A stretch of 64,000 nt of DNA from Hyphomonadaceae bacterium (GCA_019747815.1 JAIEQJ010000049.1:1-64000), one strand, 5' to 3'. Shown: positions 1 to 9,443, counted from the first letter of the stretch. The notes: generated by a model not told the origin, from the sequence alone. Made by a program: numbers and translations.

Positions 1-115
1 CGTGCGCGAGCCGCGCGAGCCCAGCCAGCGGCCCGTCGGCCGCCGCCCCGCCGCTGCGGCGCCGGCGCCGGCAACGCTGGACTACCCGGACGAGGACGAC
101 GACAGTCGCTCTTGA
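1..115 (+). CDS. C-terminal end of an unidentified protein (partial)
   Basis: An open frame enters the window and stops at a TGA at 113-115. The 37 visible residues are Arg/Pro/Ala-rich and finish in an acidic Asp/Glu run followed by DSRS. No domain can be recognised in such a low-complexity tail. It is in the same frame and orientation as the downstream DNA glycosylase gene, 51 bases away, so the two may be cotranscribed. Confidence 0.45.
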   Translation, partial: VREPREPSQRPVGRRPAAAAPAPATLDYPDEDDDSRS

Positions 116-166
116 CGCCACCGGGGGTCGCCGCATCGGACCGATCGAGCCGCAGGAACACACCAC

Positions 167-820
167 GTGGAGGGGCCAGGGGAAGCGCCGCGCGACTGCC
201 CGTTGTGCCCACGGCTTGTTGCCTTCCGTGCGGCCAACCAGCACCGCGAGCCCGCTTGGCACAACGGCCCCGTTCCCTCTTTCGGCCAGGAGAGCGCCAG
301 CCACGCTCGGCTCTTGATCGTCGGGCTGGCGCCGGGTCTTAGGGGTGCCAATCGCACGGGGCGTCCGTTCACCGGAGACTTTGCAGGCAACCTGCTTTAC
401 GAAACGCTGCTCTCCTTCGGCTTCGCCCGCGGGCGCTACGAAGCACGACCCGACGACGGCCTCGCTCTCATCGACTGCATGATCAGCAACGCGGTGCGGT
501 GCGTCCCGCCGGAGAACAAGCCGACGCCCGCCGAGATCGCCACGTGCCGGCCGTTCCTGACGCAGCGCATCGCCACCATGCCGCGGCTTGCCGCCATTGT
601 CGTGCTCGGCCGCATCGCCCACGATACCATGCTGGCCACGCTCGGCGTGCGCAAGGCCGCCTTTCCCTTCGCACACGGCCGGCAGCACGCGATAACGCCT
701 GCCCTCACGCTCTTCGACAGCTTCCACTGCTCGCGCTACAACACCAACACCGGCAAGCTGACACCGGACATGTTTCGTGCGGTGTTCGCAGCCGTGAAGG
801 ACCACTTGCAAGCACGTTGA
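167..820 (+). CDS. Family 5 uracil-DNA glycosylase (UdgB-like)
   Basis: This enzyme should remove uracil and related deaminated bases from DNA, the first step of base excision repair. The 217 residues carry family hallmarks: a GLAPGxxGANRTGRPFTGD block near residues 52-70, an HCSRYNTNTGKLT block near the C-terminus, and four cysteines (a CPLC pair near the N-terminus, then VRC and ATC near residues 110-125) expected to bind a 4Fe-4S cluster. Family 5 differs from family 4 by lacking the catalytic acid in motif 1, consistent with the GLAPG sequence here. The GTG at 167 is the first start after the previous stop in this frame and has an AGGA element about 9 bases upstream. Confidence 0.88.
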   Translation: MEGPGEAPRDCPLCPRLVAFRAANQHREPAWHNGPVPSFGQESASHARLLIVGLAPGLRGANRTGRPFTGDFAGNLLYETLLSFGFARGRYEARPDDGLALIDCMISNAVRCVPPENKPTPAEIATCRPFLTQRIATMPRLAAIVVLGRIAHDTMLATLGVRKAAFPFAHGRQHAITPALTLFDSFHCSRYNTNTGKLTPDMFRAVFAAVKDHLQAR

Positions 821-830
821 TGCGCTGCCG

Positions 831-1400
831 CTAGACGCGACCGCCCTTGCGCAGATCGGAGCGGTCGATCATGCCGAGCCAGGCGCACACCTCGCGCGAA
901 TGGGCTGCGGGCGATGCGATCGGGTAGTAGACGCGCTCGATGCGCCCATCTTTGACGGCCAGCGTCAAACGCTTCAGGTACGTGACGCCGCCGGTGGTGA
1001 AAACCGGCAGCGCCAGGGCCCGCTGCAGGGCGAAATGCTCGTCGCTCACGATCTCGAAAGGCAGCGCGAGGCGCTCCACCAGCTCGTGCTGATAGGCGGT
1101 CGACTGAGTGGACAATCCGAACACGGCCGCATCGACCTGACAGAAGCCCGCGTGAAGGTCGCGGAACCCTTCCGCTTGCGGCGTGGAGCCGTGCGCACCG
1201 GGAATGTTGTCCCAGTCCGGCGGGTTGGGGAGGCCGGGTCTGCCGGTCCAGGGGTAGCAATAGAGGATCGTCATGCCGCGCAGGCCGGCAAAGCTCACCT
1301 CGCGCCCCGCCGTCGTGGGCAGCGCAATGTCGGGCATGCGCATGCCGCGCTTCAGGTGCTCGACACCACCGTCGGAGACCCCAGCCACGCGCGCGCTCAC
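831..1400 (-). CDS. Peroxiredoxin-like protein lacking the catalytic cysteines
   Basis: A thioredoxin-fold redoxin (AhpC/TSA class) paralogous to the gene just upstream at 1397-1984. The two align along their whole length, sharing YPxTGxPG, WDxIPGAxG, TPQ, FRDLH and FGLSTQxTAYQxE. Where the paralogue has Cys-Thr-Pro-Gln-Thr-Cys, this copy has Ser-Thr-Pro-Gln-Ala-Glu, so both the peroxidatic and resolving positions are lost. Other cysteines exist (ILYCYPW, AGFCQVD) but not in the canonical place. The chosen GTG at 1400 overlaps the upstream stop as GTGA, indicating translational coupling; an ATG at 1424 is the alternative. It is unlikely to be a standard peroxidase; its function is unknown. 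Confidence 0.8.
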   Translation of the reverse strand: MSARVAGVSDGGVEHLKRGMRMPDIALPTTAGREVSFAGLRGMTILYCYPWTGRPGLPNPPDWDNIPGAHGSTPQAEGFRDLHAGFCQVDAAVFGLSTQSTAYQHELVERLALPFEIVSDEHFALQRALALPVFTTGGVTYLKRLTLAVKDGRIERVYYPIASPAAHSREVCAWLGMIDRSDLRKGGRV

Positions 1401-1984
1401 GTGCGCTTGTGCCGTTCGAGCCACGCCAGCACGTCGCCGGCGTTCCGGTCAGGCGGGAACACGGGATAGAAGACCTTGCTGATCGCACCGTCGTCGATCA
1501 CCAGGGCCAGCCGCTTGATCAGCGTCAGGCCGGCGACCTCAAGGGTGGGCAGCCGCAGCGCCTCAGTCAGGGCAAGCCTCTCGTCCGACAACAGAGGAAA
1601 CGGCAGGTGCAGCCGCTCGGCCGCCTCGCGCTGATAGGCCGTGTCCTGCGTGGAGAGCCCGAACACGCGCGCCGCTCCGGCTCCGATCATCACCTTGTGC
1701 AGATCGCGAAAGGCGCAGGTTTGCGGCGTGCACCCCCGGGCACCGGGGATCATGTCCCAATCGTCGACAAGCGCGATCTGGCCCGGCACGCCGGTGCGCG
1801 GATAAGCAAACACCACGACGCGCCCGGAAACCTTGGCGAGCGACACCTTCATACCATCGGTGGCGGGCAGGGGGATATCCGGCACGACCATGCCCTCAAG
1901 ATGCCGCGCGCCGCCATCGTCCTTGGGCGCTGGAATCTTCGACCAATCGACCTCGAGCAGACTGGGCTGGTTGGCGGACGCCAT
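1397..1984 (-). CDS. Peroxiredoxin-like (redoxin domain) protein with CxxxxC
   Basis: A 195-residue thioredoxin-fold peroxiredoxin probably reducing peroxides through a cysteine thiol. Cys85 and Cys90 sit in GARGCTPQTCAFRD, the spacing of PrxQ/BCP-type two-Cys enzymes (peroxidatic Cys followed five residues later by the resolving Cys). No signal peptide is visible, so it should be cytoplasmic. The ATG at 1984 is preceded by a GAGGGAG ribosome site about 6 bases upstream. It is the first gene of a two-gene operon with the cysteine-less paralogue, whose start overlaps its stop. The physiological reductant and exact subfamily cannot be told from sequence alone. Confidence 0.82.
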   Translation of the reverse strand: MASANQPSLLEVDWSKIPAPKDDGGARHLEGMVVPDIPLPATDGMKVSLAKVSGRVVVFAYPRTGVPGQIALVDDWDMIPGARGCTPQTCAFRDLHKVMIGAGAARVFGLSTQDTAYQREAAERLHLPFPLLSDERLALTEALRLPTLEVAGLTLIKRLALVIDDGAISKVFYPVFPPDRNAGDVLAWLERHKRT

Positions 1985-2103
1985 GCGTGCTCCCTCGTGG
2001 ACCCGTGATTTTCCGGGCGATCATAGCGCCTCGTCGGCGCGTTGCCATCCCAGGATGGGCGCCGTGCCGACCCGACGGCGCACGCCTTGCGCGAGGGCTG
2101 GCT

Positions 2104-2580
2104 TCATCCCTTCTCACGCATCAGGCGCGCCTTCTGGCGCTGCCAGTCGCGCTTGGCGGTGTCCTCGCGCTTGTCGTGCAGCTTCTTGCCCTGCGCCAGC
2201 GCCAGGCGAAGCTTTGCCCGTCCGCGCTTGTTGAAGTAGAGCTCGAGCGGCACCATCGTCATGCCCTGGCGGTCGACGGCGATGCTGAGCTTATGGATCT
2301 CGGCCTTATGCAACAGCAGGCGCCGGGGCCGGCGCGGATTGTGCTGAAAGAAATGGCCCGCCTGTTTGTACTCGGGGATGTAGGCGTTGATGAGAAAGAT
2401 GCCTCCGTTCTCGGCGGAGGCATAGCTCTCGGCGATGTTGGCCTGGCCCGTGCGCAGCGATTTTACCTCGGTGCCGGTGAGCTCGATGCCGGCCTCCCAG
2501 GTGTCCTCGACGCGATACTCGAAGCGCGCCTTGCGGTTCTCCGCGACCGTCTTGCGGCCGTCGTCCTTCTTGGCCGCCAT
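2104..2580 (-). CDS. smpB: SsrA-binding protein SmpB
   Basis: SmpB binds tmRNA and delivers it to stalled ribosomes in trans-translation. The protein has the family architecture: an N-terminal beta-barrel with [18 protein letters not shown] and [16 protein letters not shown], then a basic C-terminal tail ([18 protein letters not shown]) that enters the ribosomal decoding channel. The length of 158 residues is normal. The ATG at 2580 is preferred over the GTG one codon upstream. It lies 48 bases downstream of dapA on the same strand, a pairing seen in many alphaproteobacteria, so cotranscription is likely. The tmRNA gene itself is not in the window. Confidence 0.97.
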   Translation of the reverse strand: MAAKKDDGRKTVAENRKARFEYRVEDTWEAGIELTGTEVKSLRTGQANIAESYASAENGGIFLINAYIPEYKQAGHFFQHNPRRPRRLLLHKAEIHKLSIAVDRQGMTMVPLELYFNKRGRAKLRLALAQGKKLHDKREDTAKRDWQRQKARLMREKG

Positions 2581-2628
2581 CACACGTGCCTATCGAGCCT
2601 TGGCCTGTCGAGCCCTTGGGTGCTGCGC

Positions 2629-3522
2629 CTACTCCGCGGCTTTCGCCTGCAGCAGGCCAATGCGGGCCAGCGCTTCGTCCACCACCTTCTTGCTGGCCTC
2701 GGAGATGGGCGCCAGCGGCAGCCGGCATTCCGGCGAGTCGATCAGGCCCAGGCGGAACGCGGCATACTTCACCGGCCCCGGATTCGTCTCCACGAACAGC
2801 GCATCGTGCAGCACCATCAGCCGGTCCTGCACCGCCAGCGCCGCCTTGTAGTCGCCCTTGAGGCAGGCGTTCTGGAAATCCGCGCACAGCCTGGGCGCCA
2901 CGTTGGAGGTCACCGAGATGCAGCCATGGCCGCCATGCGCCATGAAGCCGAGCGCGGTGGCATCCTCGCCCGAGAGCTGCACAAAGTCCTTGCCGCACGC
3001 CAGCCGCTGCTGCGTGACGCGCGCCACGTTGGCGGTGGCATCCTTGATGCCGACCACGTTCTTCAGCTCGCAGCACCGCGCCAGCGTCGCCACCTGGATG
3101 TCGACGATGGTGCGCACCGGCACGTTGTAGATCATGATCGGAAGATCGACGGCGTCGCTGATCGCCTTGAAGTGCCGGTAGAGACCCTCCTGCGTCGGCT
3201 TGTTGTAGTAGCCGGTCGAATGCAGCGTGGCCGAGGCGCCAATCTTCTTGGCGAAGCGGGAGAGGTCGATCGCCTCATCAGTGGAGTTGGAGCCTGCGCC
3301 CGCGATCACGGGCACCCGCTTCCTGGCGGCATCCACGCACAGCTCGATGACACGCTTGTGCTCGTCATGGCTGAGGGTCGGGCTCTCGCCGGTGGTGCCC
3401 ACTGGAACCAGCCCGTGGGTCCCCTCCACAATCTGCCAATCCACAAGCTTCTGAAATGCCCTCTCGTCGACCGCACCACCATTGAACGGCGTTATGAGCG
3501 CCGTGTACGAACCCCTGAACAT
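2629..3522 (-). CDS. dapA: 4-hydroxy-tetrahydrodipicolinate synthase
   Basis: This enzyme condenses pyruvate with aspartate semialdehyde, the first committed step of lysine and diaminopimelate synthesis. The 297-residue (beta/alpha)8 protein starts MFRGSYTALITPF and shows GTTGESPTL for pyruvate-carboxylate binding, IYNVPVRT with the catalytic Tyr, and VVGIKDAT with the Schiff-base Lys. The start at 3522 is set by a GGGAG element 6 bases upstream; the frame stays open for another 34 codons upstream, but that stretch has no family similarity. It is divergent from the lytic transglycosylase gene across about 280 bases that should hold both promoters. Confidence 0.97.
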   Translation of the reverse strand: MFRGSYTALITPFNGGAVDERAFQKLVDWQIVEGTHGLVPVGTTGESPTLSHDEHKRVIELCVDAARKRVPVIAGAGSNSTDEAIDLSRFAKKIGASATLHSTGYYNKPTQEGLYRHFKAISDAVDLPIMIYNVPVRTIVDIQVATLARCCELKNVVGIKDATANVARVTQQRLACGKDFVQLSGEDATALGFMAHGGHGCISVTSNVAPRLCADFQNACLKGDYKAALAVQDRLMVLHDALFVETNPGPVKYAAFRLGLIDSPECRLPLAPISEASKKVVDEALARIGLLQAKAAE

Positions 3523-3805
3523 GGGTTGCTCCCGATTTGTCGCCTCTCGACCAGCCCCGTTGGCCCCCGGCCGCCTTGAAAGCCGCGCTCCCTCTTGATA
3601 GCGTCGGCCTGAACCAAGCGCCAATATAAAGCGGAACGCTACAACGGGCTTGGTTTAAAATATCATTATGCCGCCGGAGGGGAGGCCCGGCAAGGTCAGC
3701 CGCCAGCACTGTGCACCCCCTGCTCCTGGCCATGTTGATGCCGCCTTTGCGGGGTCTTTGGGCACGCTTTTTTGCGAATCGCGCCGGACCCGATCGTAAC
3801 AATGC

Positions 3806-6115
3806 ATGATCAACAGATGGGACGTGATGCACGCTCCGTTCAAGCTGTTCTCAGCGCTCGCACTGGCCGCCGCACCCCTATGCGGGGCACCCGCTTCCGC
3901 CCAACCGGCGACCGACGGCAAAGGACCGGCCAAGGTCGGCGCGTCCAAACCCACGCCACCCAAGCCCGCTGGGGCCAAGCCGTCTGAGGCCAAGCCGAAG
4001 ACGTCGGCCACCACGGCTGCACGAACGGATGCCGAGCCAGCAGCCACGCCGGCCGTCAAGCCGACCCCCGTACCTCGCCCGCCGCAGGAGGAGGTGCAGC
4101 ACACCGCGCGCTACGACAAGGCCATCGCGGCGACGCGCAACCTGCCGGTGAGCGCGGAGGACGCCGGCCGCATTCGCGATGCGGTCAAGGCCATCGCCGA
4201 GGCCGACCTGGCCAAGGCCAAGGCGCTGCGTGACCAGATCACGCTTGCCGCCGGCCGCAAGCTCATCGACTGGTATCTCTACCGCGGCGGCTACGGCACG
4301 GCCGCCGAGATCCGTGCCTTCATGCAGGCCAACCCGGCGTGGCCGGACCGCGAGCGCCTGACGCAGCGGACCGAGGAGGCGCTGTTCAACAGCAATTCGA
4401 GCCCACGCGAGATCAAGGCATTTTTCTCAGACGCGCCACCGGCGACCGGCATCGGCCTGGCGGCGCTGGCAACCGCGCTGGCCGCCGACAAGGATGAGGT
4501 CGCCGCCAAGACGCTGGCCGCCAAAGCCTGGGTCGAGCATGCGATCCCTGCCGCCCAGGAGGCGAGCTTCCTCAAGAAGGTCGGCGCCCTGCTGACGGAG
4601 AGCGACCACAAGCGCCGCCTCGATCGCCTGCTGCTGAACGACAGCCGCTGGACCGGGGAGCGCAACGAGCGCGCCGCCGTGATCCGCCGCGTCATCGCGC
4701 TCCTCTCCGAGCCCGAGAAGAAGAAGGCCCAGGCGCGCCTGGCGGTGTTCCTGCGGGCCAAGAACTCCGAGCAGCTCATGGCCAAACTGCCGCCGCAGGC
4801 CCTGTCGACCGAGTGGGGCCTCGCCGTCCAGCGCGCACAGGCCCTGCGCCGGCAGAAGAAGCACGAGGCGGCGTGGCAGATCCTGCTCACCGAGCCGGAT
4901 GCGACGCTGGGCGTGAAACCCGACGGCTGGTGGGAGGAACGGCGCGCCAGCGCCTACGCCGCGCTCAAGGCCGGCAAGGCCAAGACCGCCTATGATCTGG
5001 TGCGCGACCCGGGCCCGCTTTCGGTCAATGCGCAGAACGGCGCCTCGTTCATGGCCGGCTGGCTGGCGCTGCGCCATTTGCACGAGGCCAAGAAGGCCCT
5101 TGTCCACTTCGAGGCCTTCACCAAATCAGCCGACGGCCCCCTGAGCCGGGCGCGCGCCCACTATTGGCTGGGCCGCTGCCACGAGACGCTGGGCGACCAG
5201 GCGAAGGCGCGCGAGAGCTACCGCACGGCGGCCGCCCACATCGACACCTTCCATGGACAGCTGGCGCGCCTGAAGCTCGATCCGCAGGCCAGCGCGCTGC
5301 CCATCACGCCGCCGGCGACACCGACGCCTGAGGAGATTGCCGGCTTCAACGGGCTCGATGCGGTGCAGGCCATCGTGCTCGCCGACAAGGCGGGCCTCGA
5401 TCCATCGCTGCGGCGCGCCTTCCTCAACCACCTGCGCTTCTATTTCAAGACCGAGGCCGAGGCGGCCATGCTGGCGCATCTGGCGGAGGCGCTGGGCGAC
5501 ACGCAGATGGCCGTGCGCATCGGCAAGACTGCGGTCGGCCGAGGGCTGAACCTCATCTATTATGCCTATCCCGTGCACCGGCTGCCGGCCTACACCCCGC
5601 TGCGTCGGCCGGCGGAGACGGCCTTCATCCTGGGCATTGCCCGGCAGGAGAGCGAGTTCAACGTCTCGACGCTGTCCGGGGCGGGCGCCCGCGGCATCCT
5701 GCAGGTGATGCCGATTACCGCCCGCCATATCTGCCGCGACTACAAGCTCAAGTGCGATATCCCGCGTCTGATGACGGACGCCGCCTACAACACCATGATG
5801 GGCAGCGCCTACATTGCCGACCGGATGGACGAGTTCACCGGCTCCTACGTGCTGACGCTGGCCGGCTACAACGCGGGCCCTGGGCGCGCGCGCGAGTGGA
5901 TCAAGGAGTTCGGCGATCCGCGCAGCGCCAGCATCGACCCCATCGACTGGATTCATCGCATCCCTATTGAGGAGACCCGCGAGTACGTGCAAAAGGTATT
6001 GTCCAACATTCAAATTTATCGCGCTCGTCTCGGCGAGACCAATGCAGTTCGCCTCAATGCGGATTTGAAGCGTGCGTCTATTGCACCCTCCATCAACGCA
6101 TCCGTCGAGAACTGA
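3806..6115 (+). CDS. slt: Soluble lytic murein transglycosylase (Slt70-like)
   Basis: Family 1A lytic transglycosylase that cleaves the MurNAc-GlcNAc bond of peptidoglycan with formation of 1,6-anhydro-MurNAc. A signal peptide (KLFSALALAAAPL, cleaved near APASA) points to the periplasm, followed by an Ala/Lys/Pro-rich stretch to about residue 95. Residues about 100-580 are the helical superhelix typical of Slt70. The catalytic domain occupies roughly 600-735, with the acid Glu615 in ARQESEFN, then GARGILQVMP and LAGYNAGPGRA. At 769 residues it is long for the family, mainly because of the low-complexity N-terminal segment. ATG 3827 (MHAPFKL) gives a cleaner signal peptide and is a plausible alternative start. 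Confidence 0.93.
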   Translation: MINRWDVMHAPFKLFSALALAAAPLCGAPASAQPATDGKGPAKVGASKPTPPKPAGAKPSEAKPKTSATTAARTDAEPAATPAVKPTPVPRPPQEEVQHTARYDKAIAATRNLPVSAEDAGRIRDAVKAIAEADLAKAKALRDQITLAAGRKLIDWYLYRGGYGTAAEIRAFMQANPAWPDRERLTQRTEEALFNSNSSPREIKAFFSDAPPATGIGLAALATALAADKDEVAAKTLAAKAWVEHAIPAAQEASFLKKVGALLTESDHKRRLDRLLLNDSRWTGERNERAAVIRRVIALLSEPEKKKAQARLAVFLRAKNSEQLMAKLPPQALSTEWGLAVQRAQALRRQKKHEAAWQILLTEPDATLGVKPDGWWEERRASAYAALKAGKAKTAYDLVRDPGPLSVNAQNGASFMAGWLALRHLHEAKKALVHFEAFTKSADGPLSRARAHYWLGRCHETLGDQAKARESYRTAAAHIDTFHGQLARLKLDPQASALPITPPATPTPEEIAGFNGLDAVQAIVLADKAGLDPSLRRAFLNHLRFYFKTEAEAAMLAHLAEALGDTQMAVRIGKTAVGRGLNLIYYAYPVHRLPAYTPLRRPAETAFILGIARQESEFNVSTLSGAGARGILQVMPITARHICRDYKLKCDIPRLMTDAAYNTMMGSAYIADRMDEFTGSYVLTLAGYNAGPGRAREWIKEFGDPRSASIDPIDWIHRIPIEETREYVQKVLSNIQIYRARLGETNAVRLNADLKRASIAPSINASVEN

Positions 6116-6251
6116 CGCCAGCAAGGGTTCTCGTTAGGCCCCTTGCGTGGCACCCGCCGCGGCTGTTGCGCGTTCGTGCGCCCACATCGGTTCCCGGATA
6201 GCTCCAGCCGTCCGGATCCCTGGGCGCACGCAACTGCGACAGGCAACGACC

Positions 6252-7160
6252 ATGCAGACCTGGAACGACATCCACTTTTCCGCGCGCGATGGCCTGCGCC
6301 TCTACGCCCGGCACTATCCCGCCGCCGGATCGACGCGCCGGCCTGCGCTGTGCCTCGCCGGCCTCACGCGCAATGCGCGTGACTTTCATGATCTGGCAAC
6401 CGCGCTCGCCGCGGCGGAGGAGACCGGGCGGGAGGTCTACGCACTCGATTCGCGCGGCCGCGGACGCTCCGAGCGCGATCGCGACTGGAACAACTACTCT
6501 CTGCTGGTCGAGCTCAACGACGCGCTCGACTTCATGACCATGAAGGGCCTCAACGACGCCGCCATCATCGGCACGTCGCGCGGCGGGCTGCTGGCCATGA
6601 TGATGGCCGTGCTGCGCCCGACCGCCATGGGGGCTGTCGTGCTCAACGACATCGGCCCCGTCGTCGAACGCGACGGCCTGGCGCGCATCGTCGCCTATGT
6701 CGGCCGCATTCCCCTGCCCAAGGACTGGAAGGAGGCCGCCGACCTCGTGCGCGAGATGAACCGGCGCCAGTTCACGGCGGTGCCCGACGCGCAGTGGTCG
6801 GACTTTGCCCGCGCCTGGTTCAACGACGACAATGGCCTGCCAGCGCCCGGCTACGATCCCGAGATCGCCCGCGCCCTCTCGTTCACCGAAGGCCCGGCGC
6901 CGGAGCTGTGGCCGCAGTTCGGCGCCCTGGCCCGCGTGCCCGTGCTGGCGATCCGGGGCGAGAACTCCGATCTTCTGAGCGCGAAGACCCTGGCGGAGAT
7001 GCGGGCCCGCCACCCCCGGCTGACAACGCTGACCGTGCGCGGGCAGGGGCATGCGCCCCTTCTCAAGGACGCCCCCACCATCCGTGCCGTCGCCGAATTC
7101 CTGGCTCAAACCGACACCCAGGCCCACAGCCAGCGCCAGCCGGTGCCGGCGCTGGCGTGA
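6252..7160 (+). CDS. Alpha/beta hydrolase
   Basis: A cytoplasmic alpha/beta-hydrolase-fold enzyme of 302 residues with unknown substrate. The nucleophile elbow GTSRGG supplies the serine, DIGPVVE follows strand 6, AIRGENSDLL near the C-terminus probably carries the acid, and VRGQGHAPLL has the catalytic histidine. An SRGRGRSERD segment replaces the usual GxGxS lid-proximal motif. The start at 6252 (MQTWNDIHFSARDG) matches the family N-terminus; a longer open frame upstream lacks family similarity. The downstream tct operon starts about 150 bases later on the same strand, so linkage to it is possible but not shown. Confidence 0.85.
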   Translation: MQTWNDIHFSARDGLRLYARHYPAAGSTRRPALCLAGLTRNARDFHDLATALAAAEETGREVYALDSRGRGRSERDRDWNNYSLLVELNDALDFMTMKGLNDAAIIGTSRGGLLAMMMAVLRPTAMGAVVLNDIGPVVERDGLARIVAYVGRIPLPKDWKEAADLVREMNRRQFTAVPDAQWSDFARAWFNDDNGLPAPGYDPEIARALSFTEGPAPELWPQFGALARVPVLAIRGENSDLLSAKTLAEMRARHPRLTTLTVRGQGHAPLLKDAPTIRAVAEFLAQTDTQAHSQRQPVPALA

Positions 7161-7313
7161 GGCGCTGCCATCGCTTCAGTGCCTGGGCGCGACGACCCCC
7201 GCGCGGCCGCAACCCACGCTCGCGGAAACACTTCTTCTCCGCGGCCTTTCTGCTCCCTGGCCGATGGAACCTGGGCTACAGTTGCGCCAAGGACGAGGGA
7301 GGACACGTTCAGC

Positions 7314-7769
7314 ATGCGCATCAGAAGCCAGGATTTTGCCACGGGCCTCTTGTTCCTGGCCGTCGGCGTCGCGGCACTGTGGATCGGCGCCGACTATCCC
7401 ATGGGCACGCCGCAACGACCCGGCACCGGCGTGCTGCCCCGGATCCTGGCCTGGTGCCTGATCGGCACCGGCCTGCTGCTTTGGCTAAAGGCGGTGGTGA
7501 GCGATAGCCCGCGCCTGACCTCTTGGGCCTGGCGGCCCGCCATCATGATCACGCTGGCCACCGTCGCCTTCGCCCTCCTCATCGACAGGCTGGGCCTGAT
7601 CGCCACCATGACCGTGTCGATGACGCTGGTTGCGCTCGGCACGGCGGAGACGCGCTGGCGCGAATATGTTCCGTTTGCCCTCATCATGATCGCCGTCGGC
7701 GTCGGCCTGTTCATCTACGGCCTGGGCATGCCCATCCCCATCCTGCCCAGGGACGTTCTATGGAAGTAG
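7314..7769 (+). CDS. tctB: TTT transporter small membrane subunit TctB
   Basis: The small membrane component of a tripartite tricarboxylate transporter, partner of TctA in sodium- or proton-coupled carboxylate uptake. The 151 residues form about four hydrophobic segments, starting with FATGLLFLAVGVAALWIGADY, then the TctB-typical YPMGTPQRPGTGVLPRIL. The start at 7314 fits this family N-terminus, with a GGAGGAC element upstream. Its last codons overlap the tctA start by 10 bases, so the pair is translationally coupled. TctB sequences diverge rapidly; the identification rests on motif and context together. Confidence 0.88.
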   Translation: MRIRSQDFATGLLFLAVGVAALWIGADYPMGTPQRPGTGVLPRILAWCLIGTGLLLWLKAVVSDSPRLTSWAWRPAIMITLATVAFALLIDRLGLIATMTVSMTLVALGTAETRWREYVPFALIMIAVGVGLFIYGLGMPIPILPRDVLWK

Positions 7770-9274
7770 GCACGCTCTTTTCCAACCTCGCACTCGGCCT
7801 CTCCGTCGCGATCACGCTGCAGAACCTGCTGTGGTGCCTGGCCGGCGCCGTCATCGGCACGGCCATCGGCGTGCTGCCCGGCGTAGGACCGGTCGCCACC
7901 ATGGCGCTTCTGCTGCCCGTCACCTATCTGCTGCCGGCGGAAGGCGCGCTGATCATGCTGGCCGGCATCTACTACGGCGCCCAGTATGGCGGCTCGACCA
8001 CGGCCATCCTGGTCAACCTGCCAGGGGAATCGAGCTCCGTCGTCACCACCCTCGACGGCTACCAGATGGCGCGCCAAGGCCGCGCCGGGCCGGCGCTGGC
8101 CATCGCCGCGCTCGGCTCGTTCTTCGCCGGCTGCGTGGCGACCATCGCGATCGCCATCGCGGCGCCGCCGCTGACGCGGCTCGCCCAGCAGTTCACGCCG
8201 CCCGACTACTTCTCGCTGATGGTGCTGGGGCTCGTCTTCGCCATCGTGATGGCGCGGGGCTCGGTGCTCAAGGCGTTCGGCATGGTGTTTCTCGGCATGC
8301 TGCTCGGGCTCGCCGGCACCGACGTCAACACCGGCAACACACGCTTCACCTTCGGCATCGGCGATCTGTTCGACGGCATCGGCTTCGTGCCGCTGGCCAT
8401 GGGCGTGTTCGGCATCGCCGAGATCATCGCCAACCTGACGAACCCCGAGCGGCGGGATCTCGTCAGCGCCAAGGTCAGCGGGCTGCTGCCGACCAAGGAC
8501 GATCTCAAACGCGCGATCGCCCCGGTGCTGCGCGGCACCTTCCTGGGCGGGCTGCTCGGCATCCTGCCCGGCGGCGGCGCCATCCTGGCCTCGTTCTCGG
8601 CCTACACCATCGAGAAGAAGCTCTCGCGCACGCCCGAGAAATTCGGCACCGGCATGATCGAGGGCGTGGCCGCGCCCGAGAGCGCCAACAATGCCGCGGC
8701 GCAGACCTCCTTCATTCCGATGCTGACGCTGGGCATCCCCTCCAACGCCGTGATGGCCATGATGATCGGCGGCATGATGATTCACGGCATCATCCCAGGG
8801 CCGCAGGTGATGGAGCAGCGGCCGGGCCTGTTCTGGGGCATGATCGTCAGCATGTGGTTCGGCAATCTGATGCTGGTGGTGCTGAACCTGCCGCTCATCG
8901 GCATCTGGGTGCGGCTGCTGCTGGTGCCCTACCGCCTGCTCGCCATCGCCATCCTGTTCTTCTGCTGCATCGGGGTCTACAGCCTCAACAACTCCGCCAA
9001 CGAGGTGCTGATCATCACCGTCTTCGGCCTCGTCGGCTACCTCTTCATGAAGCTCGACTGCGAGCCCGCCCCACTGCTGCTCGGGTTCCTGCTCGGGCCG
9101 ATGATGGAGGTCTACATGCGCCGCGCCATGCTGCTCTCGCGCGGGGACCCCTGGGTGTTCGTGCAGCGCCCGCTGTCGCTGACCTTCCTGATCCTGGCCG
9201 GCCTGCTGCTGCTGTTCGTCATCGTGCCCAATGTGCGCAGGGCGCGCGAGACGGTCTTCCAGGAAGCCAATTGA
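7760..9274 (+). CDS. tctA: TTT transporter large membrane subunit TctA
   Basis: The large permease of a tripartite tricarboxylate transporter. The 504 residues contain about eleven to twelve hydrophobic helices and the two diagnostic motifs: GVLPGVGPVATMALLLP near residues 38-54 and YGGSTTAILVNLPGE near 75-90; a second GILPGGGAILASF lies in the C-terminal half, as expected from the internal duplication of TctA. It starts inside the end of tctB and is followed, after a 169-base gap, by the substrate-binding gene. The transported carboxylate is not evident; no tctDE two-component system is adjacent. Confidence 0.95.
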   Translation: MEVGTLFSNLALGLSVAITLQNLLWCLAGAVIGTAIGVLPGVGPVATMALLLPVTYLLPAEGALIMLAGIYYGAQYGGSTTAILVNLPGESSSVVTTLDGYQMARQGRAGPALAIAALGSFFAGCVATIAIAIAAPPLTRLAQQFTPPDYFSLMVLGLVFAIVMARGSVLKAFGMVFLGMLLGLAGTDVNTGNTRFTFGIGDLFDGIGFVPLAMGVFGIAEIIANLTNPERRDLVSAKVSGLLPTKDDLKRAIAPVLRGTFLGGLLGILPGGGAILASFSAYTIEKKLSRTPEKFGTGMIEGVAAPESANNAAAQTSFIPMLTLGIPSNAVMAMMIGGMMIHGIIPGPQVMEQRPGLFWGMIVSMWFGNLMLVVLNLPLIGIWVRLLLVPYRLLAIAILFFCCIGVYSLNNSANEVLIITVFGLVGYLFMKLDCEPAPLLLGFLLGPMMEVYMRRAMLLSRGDPWVFVQRPLSLTFLILAGLLLLFVIVPNVRRARETVFQEAN

Positions 9275-9443
9275 CGCCGGCCCGGCCGCCCCTCATGGTG
9301 CGCGCAAGAAGCTCCACCCGCGCTTCAGCCCTGTTGGCCATGGCTTGCATGTGCAGGCCGTCCTGCAACAGGCTGGAGACGAGGGCGGAGCACATCGAGG
9401 CCTCACCCATCTTCACGGGTTGAGGCGACCAAGGGAGGAACTG

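Noticed and set aside
1987..3579. 530-codon open frame on the plus strand
   Set aside because: It is antisense to smpB and dapA, both certain genes; the product is His/Arg/Leu-rich with no domain. High GC keeps the opposite frame open.
7831..9423. 530-codon plus-strand frame within tctA
   Set aside because: Out of frame with tctA, which has clear family motifs; product is Arg/His-rich shadow.
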